Positions 1 to 5,886 of a stretch of DNA of 5,886 nt are shown here, piece after piece; positions within the stretch are counted from its first letter, which is position 1; every line of letters starts with the position of its first letter. This stretch comes from an uncultured Lachnospiraceae bacterium (GTDB lineage: Bacteria; Bacillota; Clostridia; Lachnospirales; Lachnospiraceae): positions 1 through 5,886 of the forward strand of contig CAKRJK010000107.1 of assembly GCA_934351705.1 (NCBI GenBank), written 5' to 3'. The notes under the pieces were generated by a model that saw nothing but the letters and a program-made list of their open reading frames with translations, searched no databases and was not told the DNA's origin. The position numbers were made by a program, and so were the translations under genes.

Positions 1-24
1 CATAAATCCTGTTGATTTTCCCAT
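1..24 (-). CDS. gltD: glutamate synthase small subunit, first 8 codons (partial)
   Basis: Only the start of this gene is in the window. On the minus strand, ATG at 24-22 opens a frame reading MGKSTGFM up to the window edge. This matches the usual N-terminus of GltD, the FAD- and NADPH-binding small subunit (typically MGK-x-TGFM). GltD passes electrons from NADPH to the Fe-S clusters and FMN of GltB. It lies 14 bases after the gltB stop, with an AGGAGG ribosome binding site 10 bases before the ATG. Another ATG at 32-30 is in a different frame and sits only 2 bases from that site, so it is unlikely to be used. The gene order gltB-gltD is the common bacterial one. The identity rests on eight residues plus context. 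Confidence 0.85.
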
Positions 25-34
25 CGTTCCATTC

Positions 35-41
35 CCTCCTA
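35..41 (-). promoter_or_regulatory. gltD ribosome binding site overlapping the gltB stop codon
   Basis: On the minus strand the gltB stop TAG (41-39) runs directly into a full Shine-Dalgarno sequence, reading TAGGAGG at 41-35. The gltD ATG follows 10 bases later. Ribosomes ending gltB therefore stop on top of the gltD initiation site, which favours translational coupling and balanced subunit supply. No terminator or promoter fits between the two genes. Confidence 0.85.
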
Positions 42-3000
42 TCTTTTTGTATTTGCATAGAATGCTTCAATCTGTGCCTGTTCTGCGTTCAGACCTTTTT
101 CTTCCATCTGAACAATGGTCATTAACATACGGTTGTAATCAAACGGTATGATCTTTTTGAACTTCGGAAGATATTCACTGAAATGATCTAAAATGTGTTT
201 TCCTTTCTCGGAATTGGTAAGTGCCACATGCTCTTTGATCATTTCCTTTAATTCCAAAACATCGTATTTGGAGGTAATCTCCTGCATGGATACCATCTCT
301 TTGTTTGTTCTCATATAGAGGTCACTGTTCTCATCCAATACATAGGCAATTCCACCGCTCATGCCTGCCGCAAAGTTTTTGCCTGTCTTTCCGAGAACAA
401 CTACCCGTCCACCTGTCATGTACTCACAGCCATGATCGCCGACGCCCTCTACCACTGCGATGGCTCCTGAGTTACGAACACAGAAACGCTCGCCTGCCAC
501 GCCGTTGATAAATGCTTTTCCGCTGGTTGCTCCGTAAAGAGCCACGTTTCCGATAATGATATTTTCCTCAGCTTTGAAATTGGAGCCTGTCGGTGGATAA
601 ACAACCAGTTTTCCGCCGGAGAGACCTTTTCCGAAATAGTCGTTGCTGTCTCCGACCAGTTCCAAAGTCAGACCTTTCGGGATAAATGCTCCGAAGCTTT
701 GTCCGCCCGCTCCGCTGCATTTTACGATATAGGTATCTTCCTCTAATGTATCCTGATATTTCTTGGTAATCTCTGAACCGAAAATCGTACCGAAAGAACG
801 GTCTGTGTTGGTCAGCTCGATCTCGATTCCTCTCTTCTGACCGGAATCCAAAGCAGCTTTTAACTGTTTTAAGAGCACTTTTTCATCTGCGGTTTTCTCT
901 AATTCAAAATCGTAAACCTGTTTCGGATCAAAGGTAACTTTTGCCTTCGGTCCCGCAAACGGATTGTTTAAAATACGGGATAAATCTACTTTCTTTTGTC
1001 TGTCGGTGAGTTCTTCTCTCACTTTTAACAGATCGGAACGTCCTACCAGTTCATCTACGGTACGGACACCGAGTTTTGCCATGTACTCACGCAGTTCTTC
1101 TGCGATAAAGTGCATAAAGTTGATAACGTATTCCGGTTTTCCCGCAAAGCGTTTGCGAAGCTCCGGATTCTGCGTTGCGATTCCGACCGGACAGGTATCC
1201 AGATTGCAGACACGCATCATCACACACCCCATCGTTACCAACGGTGCTGTCGCAAAACCAAATTCCTCTGCTCCGAGCAATGCCGCGATTGCCACATCTC
1301 TTCCTGTCATTAATTTTCCGTCTGTCTCGATTCTGACTTTATTTCGAAGTCCGTTCATAATCAAGGTCTGGTGTGTCTCGGCAAGTCCAAGTTCCCACGG
1401 AAGTCCTGCGTTGTGGATTGAACTGCTCGGTGCCGCACCGGTTCCTCCGTCATATCCCGAAATCAAAATGACCTGTGCTCCCGCTTTTGCAACACCTGCG
1501 GCAACCGTACCGACACCCGCTTCAGATACCAGTTTTACGGAAATTCTTGCATCGCGATTTGAATTTTTCAAGTCAAAGATCAACTGCTCCAAATCCTCGA
1601 TAGAATAAATATCGTGATGAGGTGGCGGGGAAATCAGACTTACGCCCGGTGTGGAGTGTCTTGTTTTTGCAATCCACGGATATACTTTTCCTGCCGGAAG
1701 GTGACCACCTTCACCCGGTTTTGCTCCCTGTGCCATCTTGATCTGAATCTCTTTTGCACTGACCAGATAACGGCTTGTAACACCGAAACGTCCCGATGCT
1801 ACCTGTTTGATTGCGGAGCATTTGTTCAGACCGTCTTTTCCGATACTGAGTCGTTCCAGACTCTCTCCACCTTCACCGGAGTTTGATTTGCCGTGCAGCT
1901 TGTTCATTGCAATCGCAAGTGTCTCATGTGCCTCCTGTGAAATAGAACCGTAAGACATCGCTCCTGTCTTAAAACGGGTGACAATGGAATCCACACTCTC
2001 AACCTCTTCAATCGGGATTCCTTTTTTCGGATAATTGAAATCCATCAGTCCACGGATATTTAATGCACGGTCTTCACCGTCTAAGAGTTTGGAGTATTGC
2101 TTAAACAGACCGTAGTCCCCTCTTTTTGTTGCCTCCTGTAAAAGATGGATTGTCTGCGGATTGTAGAGATGTTCCTCCGCTCCGCTTCGCATCTTGTGGC
2201 GTCCTTTGGAATCCAGTGTCAAATCTGTCTCTAATCCGAGCGGATCATACGCTTCGGAATGCAAAATGTCAACTGCTTTTTCAATATCGCTCAAATTAAT
2301 GCCGCCGATCCGGCTGACTGTATTCGTGAAATATTTATCAATAACCTCGGAATCAATTCCGATCGCCTCAAAAATCTTAGATCCCTGATAGGACTGGATC
2401 GTGGAAATACCCATCTTGGATGCGATTTTAACGATTCCGTGGATGACTGCATGGTTGTAATCATCAATCGCCGCATAGTAGTCTTTGTCCAGCATATGCT
2501 CATCAATCAGATTTTTGATGGTATCCTGCACCAGATACGGGTTGATCGCACAGGCACCGTAACCTAACAATGTCGCAAAGTGATGTACCTCTCTCGGTTC
2601 ACCGGACTCTAAAATCATTGCAAGACTGGTGCGTTTTTTGGTTTCAACCAAATGCTGGTTCAACGCTGCCACCGCGAGCAGGGAAGGAATTGCCACATGG
2701 TTTTCATCCACGCCTCTGTCGGATAAAATCAAAATATTTGCTCCGTCACGATATGCTCTGTCCGCTTCCACAAAAAGATGATCTATGGCTTTTTGCAAAC
2801 TTGTATTTTTGTAATAGATGATCGGTAACGTCACGACCTTAAAGCCCTCCCGCTTCATGGTACGGATCTTCATCAGATCGGTATTGGTCAGAATCGGATT
2901 GTGAATCTTTAATACACGGCAGTTATCTGCCTCCTCCTCTAACAGGTTGCCGTCCTCTCCGATGTATACGGTAGTCGAGGTTACAACCTCCTCACGGATA

Positions 3001-4595
3001 CAATCGATCGGCGGATTGGTTACCTGTGCAAACAACTGTTTAAAGTAGTTGAACAACGGCTGCTGGTCTTCCGACAATACCGGGATTGGGGAATCAATTC
3101 CCATTGCGGCAATGGATTCTGCTCCGTTCTGTGCCATCGGAAGAATCGTATCCTTTGTGGATTCGTAAGTGTAGCCGAAGGCTTTTTGCATTCTCCGCAG
3201 TTCTTCTTTTTTATATTCCATCACGCGTTCGTTTGGAATTTTTAAATCCTTTAACTCTACAAGATTACGGTCTAACCATTCACCGTACGGCTGTCTGTTG
3301 GCGTAACGGTCTTTTAATTCTTCGTCATCGATCACTTCGCCTCTTACCGTATCTACCAAAAGCATTTTTCCGGGACGAAGTCTCTCTTTTACTTTGATAC
3401 GCTCCGGCTCGATTTCCAACACGCCGACTTCGGAAGAAAGGATCAGATAATCATCTGTCGTAATATAATATCTGGACGGTCTTAATCCGTTACGGTCAAG
3501 AACCGCTCCCATAATGTCTCCGTCCGAAAACAGGATAGACGCCGGTCCGTCCCACGGTTCCATCATTGTTGCGTAATACTGATAAAAATCTTTCTTTTTC
3601 TGGCTCATAATGCTGTTGTTCGTCCACGGCTCCGGAATGGTGATCATAACCGCCAATGGCAGCTCCATACCACTCATAACCAGAAATTCCAGTGTGTTAT
3701 CCAGCATTGCGGAATCTGAACCCGCAGTATTGACAACCGGAAGAACTTTTTGCAGTTCTCCTTTTAAATGCTCTGATTCCATCGTTTCCTCACGGGCTAA
3801 CATCTTATCCGCATTTCCGCGAATGGTGTTAATCTCTCCGTTATGTACGATGAATCTGTTCGGATGCGCCCGCTCCCAGCTTGGATTGGTATTTGTGGAG
3901 AAACGGGAGTGTACCGTTGCAATCGCAGACTCATAATCTTTATCCTGCAAATCTCCGAAAAACAGACGAAGCTGTTCTACCAGAAACATTCCCTTATATA
4001 CAATTGTCCTGCTGGAACAGGATACAACATAAGTATCATCATTACTCTGTTCAAATACTCTTCTTGCCACATAGAGTTTGCGGTCAAAGTCAAGTCCCTT
4101 TGAACAGTCGGCAGGACGTTTTACAAAGCCCTGCATAATATGCGGCATACAGTCCACGGCTTTTTGTCCCAAAGTCTTTGGATCGGTCGGAACCTCTCTC
4201 CATCCGAGAAATTCCATGCCTTCTTTCTCGATGATGACCTCAAACATTTTCTTTGCCTGATTGCGTTTTAATTCTTCCTGCGGGAAAAAGAACATTCCGA
4301 TTCCGTAATCCCTCTCCTCGCCTAAATTGATTCCCAACGGCTCGCAGGCTTTTTTGAAAAATTTGTGCGAAATCTGAAGCAGGATTCCTACACCGTCACC
4401 TGTCTTGCCTTCCGCGTCTTTTCCGGCTCTGTGTTTTAAATTCTCTACAATCTTCAAGGCGTTTTCTACTGTCTCATGCGTCTTGATTCCCTTGATATTG
4501 ACAACGGAACCGATACCGCAGTTATCATGTTCAAATCTCGGATCATATAATCCTTGTGCAGTTGCAGTGCGTTCTTCTTTTCTCTGTCTTATCAT
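39..4595 (-). CDS. gltB: glutamate synthase large subunit
   Basis: The product (1518 residues, normal length for bacterial GltB) is the large subunit of cytoplasmic glutamate synthase. With GltD it converts glutamine plus 2-oxoglutarate to two glutamates, the second half of the GS-GOGAT ammonia assimilation route. Domains visible in order: a 25-residue propeptide, then Cys26 in the motif DNCGIG, the expected N-terminal nucleophile after cleavage; a class II glutamine amidotransferase domain (about 26-430), with HSRFSTNTNPSW (229-240) and HNGEINTIRGN (251-261); a central domain (about 470-780); the FMN-binding synthase domain (about 840-1210), with SGYDGGTGAAP (1046-1056) and the [3Fe-4S] ligands Cys1124, Cys1130 and Cys1135 in a CX5CX4C pattern; and a C-terminal Gly-rich beta-helix domain (about 1225-1490) with repeats such as GLSGG and GMSGG. 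The start is supported by a ribosome binding site 5 bases upstream and by the normal propeptide length. No frameshift or missing key residue was seen. It is first in an operon with gltD. Confidence 0.98.
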   Translation of the reverse strand: MIRQRKEERTATAQGLYDPRFEHDNCGIGSVVNIKGIKTHETVENALKIVENLKHRAGKDAEGKTGDGVGILLQISHKFFKKACEPLGINLGEERDYGIGMFFFPQEELKRNQAKKMFEVIIEKEGMEFLGWREVPTDPKTLGQKAVDCMPHIMQGFVKRPADCSKGLDFDRKLYVARRVFEQSNDDTYVVSCSSRTIVYKGMFLVEQLRLFFGDLQDKDYESAIATVHSRFSTNTNPSWERAHPNRFIVHNGEINTIRGNADKMLAREETMESEHLKGELQKVLPVVNTAGSDSAMLDNTLEFLVMSGMELPLAVMITIPEPWTNNSIMSQKKKDFYQYYATMMEPWDGPASILFSDGDIMGAVLDRNGLRPSRYYITTDDYLILSSEVGVLEIEPERIKVKERLRPGKMLLVDTVRGEVIDDEELKDRYANRQPYGEWLDRNLVELKDLKIPNERVMEYKKEELRRMQKAFGYTYESTKDTILPMAQNGAESIAAMGIDSPIPVLSEDQQPLFNYFKQLFAQVTNPPIDCIREEVVTSTTVYIGEDGNLLEEEADNCRVLKIHNPILTNTDLMKIRTMKREGFKVVTLPIIYYKNTSLQKAIDHLFVEADRAYRDGANILILSDRGVDENHVAIPSLLAVAALNQHLVETKKRTSLAMILESGEPREVHHFATLLGYGACAINPYLVQDTIKNLIDEHMLDKDYYAAIDDYNHAVIHGIVKIASKMGISTIQSYQGSKIFEAIGIDSEVIDKYFTNTVSRIGGINLSDIEKAVDILHSEAYDPLGLETDLTLDSKGRHKMRSGAEEHLYNPQTIHLLQEATKRGDYGLFKQYSKLLDGEDRALNIRGLMDFNYPKKGIPIEEVESVDSIVTRFKTGAMSYGSISQEAHETLAIAMNKLHGKSNSGEGGESLERLSIGKDGLNKCSAIKQVASGRFGVTSRYLVSAKEIQIKMAQGAKPGEGGHLPAGKVYPWIAKTRHSTPGVSLISPPPHHDIYSIEDLEQLIFDLKNSNRDARISVKLVSEAGVGTVAAGVAKAGAQVILISGYDGGTGAAPSSSIHNAGLPWELGLAETHQTLIMNGLRNKVRIETDGKLMTGRDVAIAALLGAEEFGFATAPLVTMGCVMMRVCNLDTCPVGIATQNPELRKRFAGKPEYVINFMHFIAEELREYMAKLGVRTVDELVGRSDLLKVREELTDRQKKVDLSRILNNPFAGPKAKVTFDPKQVYDFELEKTADEKVLLKQLKAALDSGQKRGIEIELTNTDRSFGTIFGSEITKKYQDTLEEDTYIVKCSGAGGQSFGAFIPKGLTLELVGDSNDYFGKGLSGGKLVVYPPTGSNFKAEENIIIGNVALYGATSGKAFINGVAGERFCVRNSGAIAVVEGVGDHGCEYMTGGRVVVLGKTGKNFAAGMSGGIAYVLDENSDLYMRTNKEMVSMQEITSKYDVLELKEMIKEHVALTNSEKGKHILDHFSEYLPKFKKIIPFDYNRMLMTIVQMEEKGLNAEQAQIEAFYANTKR

Positions 4596-4600
4596 ACTTC

Positions 4601-4607
4601 TTCCTTT
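4601..4607 (-). promoter_or_regulatory. gltB ribosome binding site
   Basis: On the minus strand AAAGGAA at 4607-4601 precedes the gltB ATG (4595-4593) by 5 bases. An ATG further upstream (4620-4618) is out of frame and has no ribosome binding site, so the start at 4595 is preferred. Confidence 0.75.
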
Positions 4608-4649
4608 CTGTGCTTCTCATTCACACGTTCTTGATTTTTGTTAATATTA

Positions 4650-4678
4650 ATGATACACCCGTTTTTTTTGCGTGTAAA
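4650..4678 (-). promoter_or_regulatory. predicted sigma-A type promoter of gltBD
   Basis: On the minus strand a -35 box TTTACA (4678-4673) and a -10 box TATCAT (4655-4650) are separated by exactly 17 bases. Each differs from the TTGACA/TATAAT consensus at one position. The spacer contains a run of eight A. Transcription would begin near 4643, giving a leader of about 48 bases before gltB. That is too short for a large riboswitch, and I saw no strong hairpin or T-run attenuator in it, so control is more likely at initiation. This is a sequence match only; no start site is measured. Confidence 0.7.
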
Positions 4679-4680
4679 TA

Positions 4681-4980
4681 GTTTTTTGTTTTTAGTTGTC
4701 TGATTATTTGTCTTTTATTGTGTTATATTGTTTATTGTCTGATTATTTATGGTTTTTATTTTTTGGTTGATGTTGTTTTGGAACAATTATGGTTGGTTTT
4801 TGGGTTGGTTTTTGGAAAATATTTTTTTGGATTTTTCTTGTTTTGGGGTGTTTTTTTGAATTGTGTTTGAATTGTTTGGTGAGTTTTTCTTGTGGAAGTG
4901 GGGATTTTTTTGTGGTTTTGGTGGGGGATGGGTGGGAGGTGTTTGTTTGATTTTTTGATAGAAAAAAGATTTTTTCAAGA
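4681..4980. other. 300-base C-depleted, T/G-rich low-complexity intergenic tract
   Basis: By hand count the plus strand here has about 166 T, 81 G, 46 A and only 7 C. The minus strand is thus A/C-rich and almost G-free, unlike the balanced DNA on both sides. It contains many T-runs, a G-rich cluster at 4923-4939, and an A/T palindrome GAAAAAAGATTTTTTC at 4961-4976. A 63-codon minus-strand frame (4978-4787) exists, but its product is almost only K, N, P, Q, S and H, as this composition would give by chance, and I do not call it a gene. The tract separates the NERD remnant from the gltB promoter. As minus-strand RNA it would be unstructured, C-rich and G-poor, as expected of a Rho-utilisation site; that role is inferred. 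Confidence 0.8.
4696..4748. repeat. two perfect 14-bp direct repeats upstream of the gltB promoter
   Basis: TTGTCTGATTATTT occurs at 4696-4709 and again at 4735-4748, 39 bases start to start (minus-strand reading AAATAATCAGACAA). A third partial copy, TTGTCT, lies at 4708-4713. Four of the seven C residues in the surrounding C-poor tract fall inside or directly beside these repeats, which suggests they are preserved. Their centres lie about 60 and 99 bases upstream of the predicted gltB start site, a typical place for activator binding. The binding protein is unknown; no GltC-like regulator gene is adjacent. Confidence 0.5.
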
Positions 4981-5030
4981 TTTTTGTTACATTAAATACA
5001 TTTTATACCTGTTCCATTTGACACACAAAT

Positions 5031-5330
5031 TTACTCTGTCTCTATGCACTCTATTATTTTTTTCATAACAGCCTGACTTAAATGATTATTAACTTTACCA
5101 TGAATTGCACTATCTATATCATCATGTGTTCTAAGCACTGACTTATCCTGTACCGGACTATTATCATTCACAAAAAACACATAACCTTCTACCCAAACTT
5201 GGACACCTTGTGTTCTTAAATAATTTGACAAGATATACACTTGACGATTTACCTGTTTGATCGGGTTTCGCACAATTTTTTCATAACGATCCCCCCATAG
5301 TGTATAAATACTCTCAGTATATGAGAACAC
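5031..5330 (-). pseudogene. truncated NERD-domain (nuclease-related) protein, C-terminal half only
   Basis: A 99-codon frame runs from a GTG at 5330 to TAA at 5033-5031. Residues 12-55 resemble the second half of NERD domains: a Trp, then NPIKQVNRQ (22-30), followed by the strand WVEGYVFFVN (46-55). The end (LSQAVMKKIIECIETE) looks like a natural C-terminus. NERD proteins normally run 200 residues or more and carry their predicted catalytic Asp and Glu-x-Lys residues in an N-terminal half that is absent here. An in-frame TAA (5333-5331) lies directly before the GTG, no good ribosome binding site is present, and no frame in 5331-5456 continues the homology. I infer a 5'-deleted remnant. A weak promoter-like pair (TTGATA 5357-5352, TATAAG 5335-5330, spacing 16) overlaps the start, so expression of a short product cannot be excluded. 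The family assignment is from memory of NERD motifs and is moderate. Confidence 0.55.
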
Positions 5331-5362
5331 TTATAAAACATTACCTGAATATATCAACTCTT

Positions 5363-5420
5363 AATAGGATAGGACAGGCAGCAACACCGTAATCCGGTAT
5401 CGCATACCTATCCTATTTTT
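5363..5420 (+). terminator. large hairpin with T-tail, reading as a plus-strand terminator
   Basis: AATAGGATAGG (5363-5373) pairs perfectly with CCTATCCTATT (5407-5417), an 11-bp stem. Within the 33-base interior, GCAACACCG (5381-5389) pairs with CGGTATCGC (5395-5403) at 7 of 9 positions around the loop TAATC. The T-run at 5416-5420 follows on the plus strand, so as a Rho-independent terminator it would stop rightward transcription. Both neighbouring genes are on the minus strand, and on that strand the stem is followed by AAGAGTTG, not a T-run. It may still act as a 3'-end stabiliser for the upstream foldase transcript, or be a dispersed repeat. A third half-copy, ATCCTATT, lies at 5425-5432. 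The stem is clear; the function is uncertain. Confidence 0.5.
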
Positions 5421-5456
5421 CAACATCCTATTCTATTATCTCTTACGAATCCCCAA

Positions 5457-5886
5457 CTACTCCGTCATACTGTCAATCACTTCAAAAAAGCAATCCGTCG
5501 TAATTCCCTTTGGGGCATTCAGTTTCATCTTATTCCACTGGCTCTTATTTAACACCTTAGAAACATCGTTCATATATGCCTGGTATTCTTTATCAAAAGC
5601 CGCCTGTCTCCTCTGATTCTGCAAAGCCTCTTTGTTTTGCTCTGTCAGATCGCGATCATACTTGTTGATACACTTTGCGAAATAATATCCGCCTTTGACC
5701 GGTATCATCTGCGTAATCTGGTCATTCTCCAACTCAAAGACCTGCTCCTGTACCTCTTTGGAGACGTCCTGTCTGCCGACAGATGTCTGAATCAGACCTT
5801 TTTCATTGTAGCTTCCGGCAAGCGCCGCAAAGTCCTCTCCGTTCTGAATCCGCTTTCCGAGTTCCTCCGCCTTAGCTTTGTCACTG
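5457..5886 (-). CDS. PpiC/PrsA-like peptidyl-prolyl cis-trans isomerase, C-terminal part (5' end outside window)
   Basis: The frame is open from the window edge to TAG at 5459-5457, giving 142 C-terminal residues. A TTG at 5732 is internal, since the coding homology continues upstream of it. Visible parvulin (rotamase) features are GEDFAALAGSYN (16-27 of the visible part), VGRQDVSKEVQEQVFEL (36-52), matching the usual phe-Leu-containing stretch before the last strands, and GGYYFAKCINKYD (65-77), the closing beta-strand. A charged, probably helical tail follows (78-142), with NK-x-x-L and RR-x-x-F-x-x-x-Y spacing as in PrsA/SurA-type foldases. Such proteins are usually exported lipoproteins that help fold secreted proteins outside the membrane, but the signal peptide would be beyond the window. 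No clear minus-strand T-run terminator follows the stop. The subfamily (PrsA versus another parvulin) cannot be settled. Confidence 0.85.
   Translation of the reverse strand, partial: SDKAKAEELGKRIQNGEDFAALAGSYNEKGLIQTSVGRQDVSKEVQEQVFELENDQITQMIPVKGGYYFAKCINKYDRDLTEQNKEALQNQRRQAAFDKEYQAYMNDVSKVLNKSQWNKMKLNAPKGITTDCFFEVIDSMTE

Noticed and set aside
964..1608. 214-codon plus-strand open frame opposite gltB
   Set aside because: It is antisense to the conserved FMN/Fe-S domain of gltB, is Ser/Thr/Pro-rich, and has no recognisable family. It is a shadow of the real gene.
2291..2506. 71-codon minus-strand frame inside gltB
   Set aside because: It is an alternative frame within a fully conserved stretch of gltB, with no independent start signals or homology.
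4596..4649. Riboswitch or T-box leader before gltB
   Set aside because: The predicted leader is only about 48 bases, with no strong stem and no terminator T-run before the start codon.
4961..4976. A/T palindrome GAAAAAAGATTTTTTC as an intrinsic terminator
   Set aside because: The stem is nearly all A-T and the loop only 2 bases, so a stable RNA hairpin is unlikely. It fits the T-run pattern of the tract.
4787..4978. 63-codon minus-strand open frame rich in K, N, P, Q and S
   Set aside because: It lies wholly in the C-depleted tract, where stops are scarce for compositional reasons. The product is low complexity with few hydrophobic residues and no recognisable domain. No convincing ribosome binding site was seen.
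5250..5270. 11-codon minus-strand peptide frame starting at an ATG near 5284 behind GGGGGG
   Set aside because: It is very short, out of frame with the NERD segment, and the G-run is not a true Shine-Dalgarno sequence. There is no support beyond chance.

Overview
The window looks like chromosomal DNA from a low-to-moderate GC Firmicute, most likely a Clostridia member such as Lachnospiraceae. This is inferred from the type of glutamate synthase, strong AGGAGG-type ribosome binding sites, AT-rich spacers and a parvulin-type foldase next door. Species cannot be named from the sequence alone. Every gene I can support is on the minus strand.

Reading in the direction of transcription (right to left): 5886-5457 is the C-terminal part of a PpiC/PrsA-like peptidyl-prolyl isomerase, cut by the window edge. 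5456-5331 is a short spacer holding a large imperfect hairpin whose T-tail faces the plus strand. 5330-5031 is a 99-codon open frame resembling the C-terminal half of a NERD (nuclease-related) domain. Its catalytic N-terminal half is missing, so it is probably a gene remnant. 4980-4681 is a remarkable 300-base tract almost free of C on the plus strand (A/C-rich and nearly G-free on the minus strand), with no credible gene. 4678-4596 is a well-formed promoter and leader for gltB. 4595-39 is gltB, the 1518-residue large subunit of glutamate synthase, apparently intact. 24-1 is the first eight codons of gltD, the small subunit.

gltB and gltD form an operon. The gltB stop codon overlaps the gltD Shine-Dalgarno sequence, and the two subunits make glutamate from glutamine and 2-oxoglutarate. 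The likely regulatory block is the promoter at 4650-4678 plus two perfect 14-bp direct repeats just upstream. The C-depleted tract gives a minus-strand RNA that is C-rich and G-poor, as expected of a Rho-utilisation region. It may insulate gltBD from upstream transcription.

I did not find clear evidence of a wholly new system. The observations most worth following up are the extreme strand asymmetry of the tract, the paired repeats upstream of gltB, and the wrongly oriented hairpin beside the truncated NERD fragment.
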